A stretch of 53,979 bases of DNA, taken from an uncultured Bacteroidota bacterium. GTDB taxonomy: Bacteria > Bacteroidota > Bacteroidia > Bacteroidales > CG2-30-32-10. Every line of letters begins with the position of its first letter. The stretch's first letter is position 1. The notes below the pieces were generated by a model. The model was not told the DNA's origin. It was given only the letters and a program-made list of their open reading frames with translations, and did not search any database. Below, piece by piece: positions 25,385-34,352 of this stretch. Position numbers and translations under genes: made by a program. Location of the stretch: contig CAISZK010000195.1 of assembly GCA_903889915.1 (NCBI GenBank), positions 1 to 53,979 on the forward strand, given 5' to 3'.

Positions 25385-27430
25385 TCAACTTTTCAAAAAC
25401 CTTAATAATATAACTTCTGCCGCAAGGAATAGCAATGCCAGTATCACACAAAGCCTCCAGAAACGATTGCCCTGACTGAGTTCGTTGAGCACGGCAGTGA
25501 CAGTTTTATTTTTCAGATCAAGAACATTGAAGTTTTTCAATCCCTTTTCCTTGATGAGGTTTTCAAGTTCTGAAACAGTATAGCATTTTAATTCCGATTC
25601 GTTGCGGTTGTAGTTATAGGAGATGGCTTTCACAGTATCCTCACCATTCTTCAAAATATAGTTCCCTGCCTTGAGCACCTGGTCGTGCGGATAAACATAG
25701 GTCTGCAGGTCAATGTTCCTGTGCTCCGGAATGATCTCAAAATTCAATGCTTTGTTGACGATCCTGAAAGTAAGATCACCTGATATTTTCACGTTCTTCA
25801 CCTCTATGGGTTCATCTTTTCCTATGGTGTAATAAAGCTTACCGACAGGCTCGCTGAACAAAGCCATGTTGTACAATGTTGGTACGAATATGGCATGTTT
25901 TGCAAAATTGCTGAATTCGGAATTTAATGCAACAGATGAAAGATACACCTTACCCTTGCCTGCTTTCTGCGATACCAGGAAGGATTCGCCGTTGACCATT
26001 TTCATGATGTATTCATCAGCCGAAAAAGTTTTCGGATTAAAAGTGTAATGCGATTTCACAACGGGAAGATCCATGTTTTCTGCAATCTTTTCAAACACTC
26101 CTGTGAATATCTCATGATCGTTGTTGATGGCGCTGACCTTTGTATTCACCGTGTCGAGGCCGGAATAATATGCCGTGCCAAGGCCAAGAAGAAAAGTCTT
26201 GTAGTTGCTGATATCAGCAGTGGTTGCAGGAAACACCAGCAAACTCCCTCCGCCTTTTACAAACTGCTCGAGTTCCTGTGCCAGCCCGCTTGCTATCGTA
26301 GGAAGCTCATTCAGTATGATCAGCTTGAATTTTGAAAATCCTGAATAGTCAAGTTTGTTCACATCCATGTTGGTCAGTGCGAAAGCAGAGTCCTTGCCAA
26401 ACATGGCATTCAGATAAACACTTTCGGTTTTGTTATTGATGCTTAAAATGGGGATGCTGTCGCTGACATTATAGCTAAAATACAATTTGTCATCAAAGGT
26501 CACCGGGTTGTCAATGATCTCAAGCAATCCCAACTGCAGGCCTTTTGCACCTGTGCTGTAAGGCATTTTCACCACGGCCTCTGAATTGGCAGGAATATCC
26601 ACGCTGGCAACAGTCTTCTGTGTGCCGTTGATGCTGAGTTTTACAGGCACTTTCTCAGCGTCCTCATCCGAACTGTTTTTGATGAGTGCGTTCAACTGTA
26701 CCACCTGGTTCACCTGTGTTGCAGGCGACAGGAACCAGCAACTGTCAATATACACATTGTTCGCTTTGGCTGAAGCCAGCGGCACAAGGTTCACTTCAAC
26801 ACTGGTGTCAGTTTTCACAGCATCAAGATCTGTGGTAGCTTTTGAAAAATCGGAGATGATAAACGACACTTTATTTTTGCTGTTGACAGTGTTGAACAGG
26901 TCGTTTTGCCTTGTGACAATTTCTGAAAGTTTTCTGAACGCGGGCGAGATCTCAAGCTCCGGCGGCATTTGCATGAATTCTTCTTTGGTGATATACACCT
27001 GGTGTTTGCCTTCAAAATCGTTGGTCAGCATCTGAAAAAGATCAGAGAATTTATAGGCATCGGCAATTTCGAGCGACTTCCTTTTTGCCTCGTCAAACAA
27101 ACTTCCTTTGCTGGAAAGGGCTTCCATGCTGAACGAATTGTCAACAAAAATGCTCACCACATTTCCGCGCGGATTAACTTTATGTTCTTTCAGAGGAATG
27201 TAAGGTTGTGCAAAAGCAAGCACAAGAAAAATAATGGCAAGGATGCGCGAAGCCAGCACCAGCAGTTGTTTCAGCTTCGATTTCTTCTGCGTTTGTTGCT
27301 TCATCTCTTTCAGAAACTCAACATTGCTGAAGTAAACTTTTTTGAATCTTCTGAAATTAAACAGATGAATCACTATGGGAATAGCAATGGCAGCAAGCGC
27401 AAACAGGAAATATGAATTGACAAACTTCAT
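25385..27430 (-). CDS. BatA/von Willebrand A-like membrane protein
   Basis: From the ATG at 27430 the protein has 681 residues. It opens with the BatA N-terminal domain: a transmembrane segment (SYFLFALAAIAIPIVIHLF), FRRFKKVYFSNV, and a second segment near residue 60. A VWA-like domain follows (FVDNSFSM at the metal-binding position), then a long periplasmic region with a glutaminase-like fold (GGGSLLVFP) and a final membrane segment (LCVILALLFLAAEVILL). Such proteins sit in the inner membrane; their exact role is unsettled. The TTG 30 bp upstream was rejected because it lies in the probable -7 box. Confidence 0.88.
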   Translation of the reverse strand: MKFVNSYFLFALAAIAIPIVIHLFNFRRFKKVYFSNVEFLKEMKQQTQKKSKLKQLLVLASRILAIIFLVLAFAQPYIPLKEHKVNPRGNVVSIFVDNSFSMEALSSKGSLFDEAKRKSLEIADAYKFSDLFQMLTNDFEGKHQVYITKEEFMQMPPELEISPAFRKLSEIVTRQNDLFNTVNSKNKVSFIISDFSKATTDLDAVKTDTSVEVNLVPLASAKANNVYIDSCWFLSPATQVNQVVQLNALIKNSSDEDAEKVPVKLSINGTQKTVASVDIPANSEAVVKMPYSTGAKGLQLGLLEIIDNPVTFDDKLYFSYNVSDSIPILSINNKTESVYLNAMFGKDSAFALTNMDVNKLDYSGFSKFKLIILNELPTIASGLAQELEQFVKGGGSLLVFPATTADISNYKTFLLGLGTAYYSGLDTVNTKVSAINNDHEIFTGVFEKIAENMDLPVVKSHYTFNPKTFSADEYIMKMVNGESFLVSQKAGKGKVYLSSVALNSEFSNFAKHAIFVPTLYNMALFSEPVGKLYYTIGKDEPIEVKNVKISGDLTFRIVNKALNFEIIPEHRNIDLQTYVYPHDQVLKAGNYILKNGEDTVKAISYNYNRNESELKCYTVSELENLIKEKGLKNFNVLDLKNKTVTAVLNELSQGNRFWRLCVILALLFLAAEVILLRFLKS

Positions 27431-27457
27431 CTCGTAAAAATTCCTTTTTAATAACTG

Positions 27458-27465
27458 CAAAATTA
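27458..27465 (-). promoter_or_regulatory. -7 box of the batA-like gene
   Basis: TAATTTTG on the minus strand lies 28 nt upstream of the ATG at 27430 and overlaps the alternative TTG start, deciding for the ATG. Confidence 0.45.
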
Positions 27466-27504
27466 TTTAATTATTGCGATTAGTGTGAAAATTAATTTTA
27501 GCCT

Positions 27505-27569
27505 GGTCATAAGTCAATAGTCAATAGTCATTTGTCATAAGTCATCAGTCAGTGGTCAATTGTCAATGG
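27505..27569 (-). repeat. TTGACNN heptamer array upstream of batA
   Basis: About nine imperfect heptamers of the type AGTCAAT/AGTCATT on the plus strand, that is TTGACNN/ATGACNN reading toward batA. A few stray copies follow near 27600-27630. Related arrays lie at 43192-43322 and 51161-51224. Confidence 0.85.
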
Positions 27570-27727
27570 AGAATCAAATGAACGTGGTACTTTGTATTGA
27601 TAGTCATTGCAGAATGCCGAATGACTATTGACAGAGGTAGCATGCATTTTTTAATGAGTGACACAGTAAAAACCAAAACCTGTTCATAGAATTTATTCTA
27701 CTTTTTATTTTGAAATTTAAAATTTAT

Positions 27728-27735
27728 TATCTTTG
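27728..27735 (+). promoter_or_regulatory. Candidate -7 box ahead of the accessory lipoprotein region
   Basis: TATCTTTG, with a TTG 15 nt upstream, which is closer than consensus. It would transcribe the hairpin repeat, the coding remnant and the lipoprotein gene at 28056. Confidence 0.35.
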
Positions 27736-27800
27736 ACAACTGATTATACATGTAGTGAAAGAGTAGGATTGTTGAAATGATAATTTGTGTAGTAAAAATG

Positions 27801-27875
27801 GTCGGATTACAAATCCTTATAATAAAACGGAACGATTGCAAATCCGTTCCGACGCGCAGCAACATATCCGGACTG
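27801..27875 (+). repeat. Dispersed hairpin repeat element, copy 1
   Basis: GTCGGATTACAAATCC, a spacer CTTATAATAAAA, then a long hairpin (27828-27851; CGGAACG arm, GCA loop, CGTTCCG arm with a one-base bulge). The downstream part ACATATCCGGACTGGCAG recurs in copy 2 at 29403. The GGATT/spacer/hairpin part recurs with a different stem at 40833. Confidence 0.7.
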
Positions 27876-28053
27876 GCAGATTCCGACGCTCAACAAATCT
27901 GGACCGGCGGGGATATGGAATAATTATGATTGGGACTACGGAGGAACTATTCTAAGAAATATATTGATTTTTAACGAAAGACTTTCTAAAGGACTTAATG
28001 ATTCACACGGTTTTCCAACTAGAATTTATGGTATTGGATTTTTAAATAGATAA
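27826..28053 (+). pseudogene. Coding remnant, possibly the tip of a larger (toxin-like) protein
   Basis: The frame is open for 75 codons without a credible start and ends in TAA at 28051, 2 bp before the lipoprotein ATG. Its first third runs through the hairpin repeat. The last 50 residues look like real protein: IWNNYDWDYGGTILRN, then FNERLSKGLNDSHGFPTRIY and GIGFLNR. No domain is recognised. A short C-terminal piece directly followed by a small lipoprotein resembles polymorphic-toxin tip plus immunity arrangements, but this is only positional inference. Confidence 0.4.
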
Positions 28054-28055
28054 AA

Positions 28056-28463
28056 ATGAAATTATTAAACAAATCTATTCTTTTAATTTTATTTAACATT
28101 ATCCCATTTTTCTCTTGTAATTTTTATGGGGATAAAAATTTAGGTAATGGATATATACTAGCAAGAGATGGGAGCTATAGTGAAATAGATTATGGAGTAT
28201 ATCCTGTAATGCATGAAAGTGTAAGATATTGTAATTATAACAAATCTTTCATAATCCTTATGACTACTAGATCTGAAAAGCCACCGAATGTTATAAGAGA
28301 ATATTGGATAATAGATAAAAGCATCCCTGTGGTTCTAAAAGACCATGTTAGCCAAGAGGAGTTTAACAAACTTCTAAGAATTGGATTGACAGGGCCTTTA
28401 GATTCATTAGAGTTTTATAGGCAGTTGAAAAATAAAAAAATTGACTTGCAACTCAATGAATAA
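28056..28463 (+). CDS. Small lipoprotein, unknown function
   Basis: The 135-residue protein has a lipoprotein signal (KSILLILFNIIPFFSC, Cys21). The mature part is polar and aromatic, with DYGVYPVMHESVRYCNYNKSF and a C-terminal lysine-rich helix. I do not recognise the family. It begins 2 bp after the end of the coding remnant, so it may be an immunity-type partner left from a larger locus (inference). Local DNA is more AT-rich than the flanking housekeeping genes. Confidence 0.7.
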   Translation: MKLLNKSILLILFNIIPFFSCNFYGDKNLGNGYILARDGSYSEIDYGVYPVMHESVRYCNYNKSFIILMTTRSEKPPNVIREYWIIDKSIPVVLKDHVSQEEFNKLLRIGLTGPLDSLEFYRQLKNKKIDLQLNE

Positions 28464-28551
28464 TAAATTAAATTACAAAACAACAAATATTGAGCTAATT
28501 CATAGAACTTCAAGTGCTTCACTAATTTCCCTGTTGCTGTTTTTTAAAATT

Positions 28552-29148
28552 ATGAAAAAACTTTTATTCCTTTTTTGCTTTGTGGCATTCTCATACTGTT
28601 ATGCAGAAGTAAATACACCGCACGATACCCTATCGACACCGCATTATTCAATCAACAATTTTAACAGATCATTACAGCAGCATTCTGCAGTATTTGCTGT
28701 TCGCGACTCAACCATAAGACCTAAAATCTCATTGGATGCATCATATTATTTCGGTGATATTAAAAGCTTATCTGGGGCTCCTATGGTTTTATATAAAGGG
28801 TTTTATGTTGATGATGGAAATCGTGAAAAACTTGGATTTCTGCATAATAGGTTAGGAAAATATTTAAAATGCGACCCACAGGCATATAAATTTTTTAAAA
28901 CACATCGTACATTTCATTTAGCCCGAATATCTTTACTTACGCTTTTCATTGCAGATGGTTTATTTGCCTTAACTGATACACAAAATGATCCCAAAAACGA
29001 TAAATTAAAGGTTACTATTACTGTTTCTTTAAGTTGCATATTATTGAGACTTGCTTTCAACGAAATTTCAAAAATAAAGCTACGCGAAAGCGTTAAAACA
29101 TACAATAAGAATGCTGGTTACGGATATACAGATGGTATAAAATATTAA
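28552..29148 (+). CDS. Secreted or membrane protein of unknown function
   Basis: The ATG at 28552 gives MKKLLFLFCFVAFSYCYAEV, a signal peptide; the earlier TTG start would put about 37 unlikely residues before it. The product has 198 residues. After a polar region there are two predicted membrane segments (ISLLTLFIADGLFAL and ITVSLSCILLRLAF). It ends with SVKTYNKNAGYGYTDG, similar in style to the C-termini of small Bacteroidetes envelope proteins. Function unknown. Confidence 0.65.
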   Translation: MKKLLFLFCFVAFSYCYAEVNTPHDTLSTPHYSINNFNRSLQQHSAVFAVRDSTIRPKISLDASYYFGDIKSLSGAPMVLYKGFYVDDGNREKLGFLHNRLGKYLKCDPQAYKFFKTHRTFHLARISLLTLFIADGLFALTDTQNDPKNDKLKVTITVSLSCILLRLAFNEISKIKLRESVKTYNKNAGYGYTDGIKY

Positions 29149-29169
29149 AAATTGCTCTTTTTATATTCT

Positions 29170-29313
29170 CTGATCACATCGTCAGCAAGTTAGTTCACGT
29201 TTCAAACGCAAGCTACATTAAAAAACAATGCACAATGCTTCATAAAAATTTTGAATTTTGTTTTAATATTTTTCACAAGCACTCGTCAGAAGACAGATTG
29301 CGAACTTATTGGT
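29170..29313 (+). repeat. Direct duplication flanking the minisatellite, left copy
   Basis: This segment (CTGATCAC, GCAAGTTAG, TTTCAAACGCA-GCTACATTAAAAAA, AATGCTTCAT, TTTGTTTTAAT, GCGAACTTATTG) recurs at 30031-30243 in the same order and orientation with many substitutions and an extra block. Confidence 0.75.
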
Positions 29314-29402
29314 GGTCGCTATCAAGATTTGAAGCACACGAACTATTTGACAAACATGATCAGGTAGTAAAGGGTTTATTAAACCCAATTTATTTAAAAA
29401 TT

Positions 29403-29459
29403 ATGGTCGGATTACAAATTCGTTCCGATGCGCAGGAACATATCCGGACTGGCAGATTG
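29403..29459 (+). repeat. Dispersed hairpin repeat element, copy 2 (internally deleted)
   Basis: Nearly the same as 27799-27885 but lacking the 30 bp between the two CAAAT repeats: GGATTACAAAT runs straight into TCGTTCCGATGCGCAG, then ACATATCCGGACTGGCAGATT. The deletion removes one hairpin arm. Confidence 0.7.
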
Positions 29460-29628
29460 GAAATAAGTAAATCAGATCAGTCTTTAAATAACCTTAAGAA
29501 ATTAAGTAACAGAAAAAATCTAAAATTAAGAAAGAAGGGGCTTTTACAAAATCCTTCTTTCTTTTTTTTATTAGAACGTGAATTGGTATCTGATTTTTTA
29601 AAAGGAAATCATTAACAAATGATGAAAA

Positions 29629-29965
29629 TTACGTACGGTATTGTGTGTGTACTGTACGTAATTGTGTTCATACTGTACGGTATTGAGTGTTTACTGTACG
29701 GTATTGTGTGTGTACTGTACGTAATTGTGTTGATACTGTACGGTATTGAGTGTTTACTGTACGGTATTGTGTGTGTACTGTACGTAATCGAGTGTTTACT
29801 GTACGGTATTGAGAGTTTACTGTACGGTATTGTGTGTGTACTGTACGTAATCGAGTGTTTACTGTACGGTATTGTGTGTTTTACTGTACGGTATTGAGTG
29901 TTTACTGTACGGTATTGAGTGTGTACTGTACGGTATTGTGTGTGTACTGTACGGTATTGTGTTAA
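29629..29965 (+). repeat. 21-bp minisatellite, about 16 units, with 63-bp higher-order period
   Basis: Each unit begins TACTGTACG and continues GTATTG or TAATTG/TAATCG, then 6 variable bases. In the first two-thirds, variants cycle in threes (TAATYG, GTATTGAG, GTATTGTG), giving a 63-bp period. Unit 12 has one extra T. The frame through the first 11 units would encode a hydrophobic LYGIVCV-type heptapeptide repeat. There is no plausible gene around it, so I treat it as non-coding. Confidence 0.95.
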
Positions 29966-30030
29966 TATTTGTACTATTTCTAAATAGAACTTTTAACATC
30001 TGCATGTATTTGTCTGGTTTTTAGTACACA

Positions 30031-30243
30031 TCTGATCACGCTCCTTTGCAAGTTAGCGAGTGATTAAAACGCATGCTCAGATAGCACGCGTTAGCCAGTT
30101 AGCGCACGTTAGCCTGTTAGCGCATTTCAAACGCATGCTACATTAAAAAAAACAAGGCATAATGCTTCATGAAATTTTTGAAATTTGTTTTAATGTTTTT
30201 TCAAACGCACGCGTCAGGAGATAGTGCGCAAACTTATTGACGA
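30031..30243 (+). repeat. Direct duplication flanking the minisatellite, right copy
   Basis: Right-hand copy of the 29170-29313 segment. It carries about 60 extra bp near its start with GTTAGC repeats (GCGTTAGCCAGTTAGCG, CGTTAGCCTGTTAGCG). Confidence 0.75.
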
Positions 30244-31195
30244 GTGCACTCAAGGAACAATATTGCATCATCGAACTGATCACGTTTTATTATATCGTCA
30301 CAACGTGCCTTCAGTTTGATCCTGATATTTTTTTCTACCAATATACCTTCACTAAGTGACAATTTCCCCGAATTTTCTTCCGATAGTTTGACACGCATGC
30401 ACAGGAACAGGTATCGCAAAAGACAGGTAATTAAAAAATTGTTTTAGTGGAATTTTGTGTTTTAGTGTTTTTGTGGTAAAAATGACTTTTCGGAGTGTGT
30501 TCATTTTTGATTTTTAATTTTGGGTTTTGATTGAATCATGTTTTTCAAAATGGAAGACTTTATTCATGGACAATAGCCAGGAACGAGAATTGATGAGCAA
30601 ATACAAAAAAAGTTTTCCTGCACTGTAACTTTTGAAGGGTATCCCCGTTATAATAATAAAAGAATGTGAATCCCCATTGATTTACCAATACACAACAGCG
30701 ATCTGAATTTTATTATTGACACATTTTGATAACTTAAAAATTGCAGGTTTCAGGAAGTAGCTGTTTAAAAATTGGCAAATAAATTCCGGTGAATTCAAAC
30801 AAAAAATCATTCAGGTATTAAAACAGATTTTCAGAGAAGAAATAATTTTGCAAAAATCAAATCAGTGTTTTTTTTACTGTATTTTTGGCATTGCACAATA
30901 ATAAGGCAACTAATTTCGTCAAATTTCGTCTAAAGTCATTGAAAAAAATGAAAGAATATTGTGTTGAATAAGATTCTTGAAACCAATTGATTGATAAATG
31001 ATTATTGCTCAAAGTGATTGCGATGATACTTTATTTGAAAAACTATTTGAACTTTCTTGCATTTTGGATGAAAAATTATTTGTAAATTTACAGCCTCTAA
31101 CTAACGTAAATTTACGGGCTGAAAATAGTTAGAATTTTAAAAATAAAAAGCTTCACTAAGTGTTGAAATTAATTTAATTAAATCTTCAAAAATAA
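30244..31195. other. Gene-free, AT-rich spacer
   Basis: About 950 bp with no supported gene, RNA or insertion sequence. The only noticeable structure is the pair of palindromes at 31082-31115. A 61-codon minus-strand frame near 30234-30419 has no clear start or family. Confidence 0.6.
31082..31115. promoter_or_regulatory. Two identical 10-bp palindromes upstream of the first T9SS cargo gene
   Basis: GTAAATTTAC occurs at 31082-31091 and 31106-31115. Each is a perfect palindrome, with centres 24 bp apart, about 80 bp before the ATG at 31196. CAGCC and GGCTG next to them can also pair. This is a possible operator; no TAnnTTTG box was found beside it. Confidence 0.35.
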
Positions 31196-34100
31196 ATGAG
31201 AAACAAAGTTTTAAAAGCAATTACAATCCTTGTAATTTTTCTCTCTGTTCAAATCGTAAAATCACAACCGGGTTGCCCAAGCATTGAAGCGGGCAATGAT
31301 CAATCGTTAAACTGTCAGACGTCCTGTACCAACTTAAGTTCGTCAGTACTTGCAACAGGGGCCACGACCAGCTATGCAGTTTCTTCAATACCTTATGCAC
31401 CTCCATATCCTTACAACACCGGAACGCCTATATTGGTTAGCCAGGATGATGTTTGGGGATCTGTTATAACCTTGCCATTTACTTTCTGTTTTTGGGGTGT
31501 TAGCTACAATAAAATTGTTGCCGGCTCCAATGGTTGCATCTCTTTTGGTCCTGCAAATGCTAATGCTTCCTGTGCCTGGTCATATACTGTAAGCTGCCCC
31601 AATCCCAATATCATTAGTGGCAGCACCGGTCCTTACGTACTGGGACCATATCAGGACATTGATCCGGCTGTTTCGGGAAGTGGAAATATGTATTACGCTA
31701 TTCTTGGAACATATCCCTGCAGAACTTTTGTCATCAGTTGGGACCATATTCCAGAATTTAGTTGTACCACATTGATAAGTACAAACCAGATCGTTTTGTA
31801 TGAAAGCACCAATGTTATTGAAGTCTATATGCTCAACAAACCTCTTTGTTCAACCTGGAATAGCGGAAATGCTACTATTGGAATACAGAATGCAGCAGGC
31901 ACCCAGGGTATTTGTCCACCGGGAAGAAACACCGGTCAATGGACTGCCGCAAACGAAGCATGGAGATTTACTCCGAATGGAACTCCAAATTACACTACAT
32001 ACTGGTATCAGGGAAGCCTTTCATCAACTCCGATTGATACAAATCAAGCCACCATTACTGTTTGCCCGACATCATCAACAACTTATTATGCACAGGTTGT
32101 GTATAACTGTTGCACCGGCCTCGACGTTATCGTGAATGATAGTGTAACTGTCAATGTCAATAACAGCATAGGGCTTGCAATCACACCATCTGCACCTTCT
32201 ATCTGTAATGGCAATTCTGTTACTTTAAATGCAACGTGTACTGACCCGACAGCCACCTACCAATGGTCAGGAGGAGGACCGGCGACAAGCACATATACTG
32301 TCACCCCTACAAGTACGACTACGTATACGGTGACAGCGACAACAACTATGTGTACAACGCACACTCCTGTGACGGTGACGGTAAATCCGAACCCGTCAAC
32401 AATAACAGGAAACAACAGTCCTATTTGTGCGGGTAGCGACCTGAATATTACTTATGCTGATGCGGGAGATACGTATGTCTGGAGCGGTCCGAATGGTTTC
32501 TCAAGTTCTGATCAGAATCCAACCATCACCGGCGCCACACCGTCGGCAACGGGCACCTACTATGTTACTGTTACCACCCCTGCGGGTTGTACTGCAAATG
32601 CACAGACATCGGCAACTGTGAATCCCAATCCGGTTGCAACTGCCTCAAGCAATTCTCCGGTATGCACAGGAAACACTCTTAATCTTACTTCCGGCGGCGG
32701 CACTTCATACAATTGGAGTGGCCCCAATGGTTTTACAAGTACCAATCAAAATCCGACGATCAGCGGAGTGACATCTCTGGCAACGGGTACATATCTCGTT
32801 ACTGTTACCGGCGTTGGAGGCTGTACCGATACTACACATACTGTAGTTCTTATCAATGTTACACCAACACCAACCATATCGAACAACAGCCCTCTGTGTG
32901 CAGGGGATACGCTTAAACTCACTGCCGGTGGCGGATCAGGTTACAACTGGAGCGGACCCTCGGGTTTTACATCAACTTTACAAAATCCAACATTATTAAA
33001 TACCACCGTGTCTGAATCAGGAAATTATGTTGTTACAGTGACTGATATAAACGGATGCTTTGCAACCACACAAACTGCCGTTACCATCAATCCTCTTCCG
33101 GTGGCAACCATCACCAGCAACAGCCCTGTTTGTTTTGGAAATACTTTAAACATGAATACCGGTGGTGGCTCAACATTTGTATGGGCAGGCCCAAACGGTT
33201 TCAGCAATACTACACAAAATCCTTCAATAACGCCTGTGGTCTTTGCTGATGCAGGAGTCTATTCGGTGACTGTTACAGGAATTGGTGGGTGTTCTTCAAC
33301 AAACCAAATGACTGTTGTGGTCAATCCAAATCCTACATACACAAGTGTTGTTGACAGTGTAAAATGTCATGGAGGAGCTACAGGCAGCATTACGCTGACT
33401 CCTTCAGGAGGAACTCAGCCTTATTCATATACCTGGAACCCTTCAGAGCCAAACAGCCCGGCAGTAACCAGTCTTCTGGCAGGAACATATCATGTTACTG
33501 TTACTGACAATAACGGTTGTGATACTACCGGAAGTTTTACAGTTTACCAGCCCCAGAGTGTTGTGTTAAGTCTTAATCCCACGAACGAAAAATGTCCGGG
33601 CAATTGCAATGGACTTATAAATTCAAATGTGTCGGGCGGAACAGGATCGTTTACTTACAACTGGGGAGGTGGCCAACATACACCAAATATAAGCAATCTG
33701 TGTGTGGGCAATTATTCACTTACTGTAACCGATGCCAATGGTTGCACTGCATCATCAAGCAATTCAGTTGCGACAAGCTGGTCAGTCAATGCTTCATTTA
33801 CGGTCAGCGATACAATGGGTGTTTATCCGTTTACTGTGAACTTTACTAATACCAGTTCAGGAGCATCAATCTACTATTGGGATTTTGCTGACGGCAATAC
33901 ATCAACACTTGAAAATCCGACCCACACTTTTGCTGATTCCGGATTGTATCATGTAATGCTTATTGTCAACAGCGGCAACCCTTATGATTGTGCCGATACT
34001 TTTTATTATTATATTGATGTCATCGTTCCCTCAATGATAACTGTTCCGAATGTGTTTACTCCAAATGGTGATACGAAAAATGATGAATTCAGAATTGATA

Positions 34101-34309
34101 GCAAAGGGATAGGTCAATTCAGTTGTCAGATCTACAACCGCTGGGGAAAGAAAATTTATGACTGGGACGACATCACCAAAGGCTGGGATGGCAAAACAAA
34201 AGGAGGCCAGAATGCTGATGATGGCGTTTATTACTACATACTCTACGCCAGAGGACTTGATAAGATTGAATACAATCAGCATGGCACTGTAACACTTTTA
34301 AGAAAATAA
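31196..34309 (+). CDS. Large secreted protein with T9SS type B sorting domain (Ig-like/SprB/PKD)
   Basis: The 1037-residue protein has a signal peptide (residues 1-24, cleavage after VKSQ). A Cys-rich N-terminal head (to about 270) resembles nidogen-like domains. Next come about four Ig-like repeats of some 75 residues (each NNSPICAG or NSPVCxGN, then WSGPNGF, then GTYxVTVT), two SprB-like repeats (DSVKCHGGATGSITL and NEKCPGNCNG) and a PKD domain (YYWDFADGNTS). It ends with the type B C-terminal sorting domain (VFTPNGDTKNDEF, IYNRWGKKIYDW, GWDGK, DGVYYY). It is expected to be exported by T9SS to the cell surface or medium, with an adhesive or gliding-type role. Confidence 0.93.
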   Translation: MRNKVLKAITILVIFLSVQIVKSQPGCPSIEAGNDQSLNCQTSCTNLSSSVLATGATTSYAVSSIPYAPPYPYNTGTPILVSQDDVWGSVITLPFTFCFWGVSYNKIVAGSNGCISFGPANANASCAWSYTVSCPNPNIISGSTGPYVLGPYQDIDPAVSGSGNMYYAILGTYPCRTFVISWDHIPEFSCTTLISTNQIVLYESTNVIEVYMLNKPLCSTWNSGNATIGIQNAAGTQGICPPGRNTGQWTAANEAWRFTPNGTPNYTTYWYQGSLSSTPIDTNQATITVCPTSSTTYYAQVVYNCCTGLDVIVNDSVTVNVNNSIGLAITPSAPSICNGNSVTLNATCTDPTATYQWSGGGPATSTYTVTPTSTTTYTVTATTTMCTTHTPVTVTVNPNPSTITGNNSPICAGSDLNITYADAGDTYVWSGPNGFSSSDQNPTITGATPSATGTYYVTVTTPAGCTANAQTSATVNPNPVATASSNSPVCTGNTLNLTSGGGTSYNWSGPNGFTSTNQNPTISGVTSLATGTYLVTVTGVGGCTDTTHTVVLINVTPTPTISNNSPLCAGDTLKLTAGGGSGYNWSGPSGFTSTLQNPTLLNTTVSESGNYVVTVTDINGCFATTQTAVTINPLPVATITSNSPVCFGNTLNMNTGGGSTFVWAGPNGFSNTTQNPSITPVVFADAGVYSVTVTGIGGCSSTNQMTVVVNPNPTYTSVVDSVKCHGGATGSITLTPSGGTQPYSYTWNPSEPNSPAVTSLLAGTYHVTVTDNNGCDTTGSFTVYQPQSVVLSLNPTNEKCPGNCNGLINSNVSGGTGSFTYNWGGGQHTPNISNLCVGNYSLTVTDANGCTASSSNSVATSWSVNASFTVSDTMGVYPFTVNFTNTSSGASIYYWDFADGNTSTLENPTHTFADSGLYHVMLIVNSGNPYDCADTFYYYIDVIVPSMITVPNVFTPNGDTKNDEFRIDSKGIGQFSCQIYNRWGKKIYDWDDITKGWDGKTKGGQNADDGVYYYILYARGLDKIEYNQHGTVTLLRK

Positions 34310-34352
34310 ACAACAACACAACTAAATTAATAACCAAATTAAATTTTAAACT

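Noticed and set aside
25260-25475. 71-residue plus-strand frame
   Set aside because: It lies in the hairpin array and the antisense of batA.
29235-29615. 126-residue plus-strand frame
   Set aside because: It runs across the left duplication and the dispersed hairpin element; composition is repeat-derived and no family is visible.
29619-29897. 92-residue hydrophobic heptapeptide-repeat protein
   Set aside because: It is simply one frame through the 21-bp minisatellite; a single extra T ends it and there is no other sign of a gene.
29629-29965. CRISPR array
   Set aside because: Units are contiguous 21-mers with no unique spacers, and no cas genes are nearby.
30234-30419. 61-residue minus-strand frame
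   Set aside because: It opens with TTG, has no recognisable domain, and overlaps the right duplication edge.
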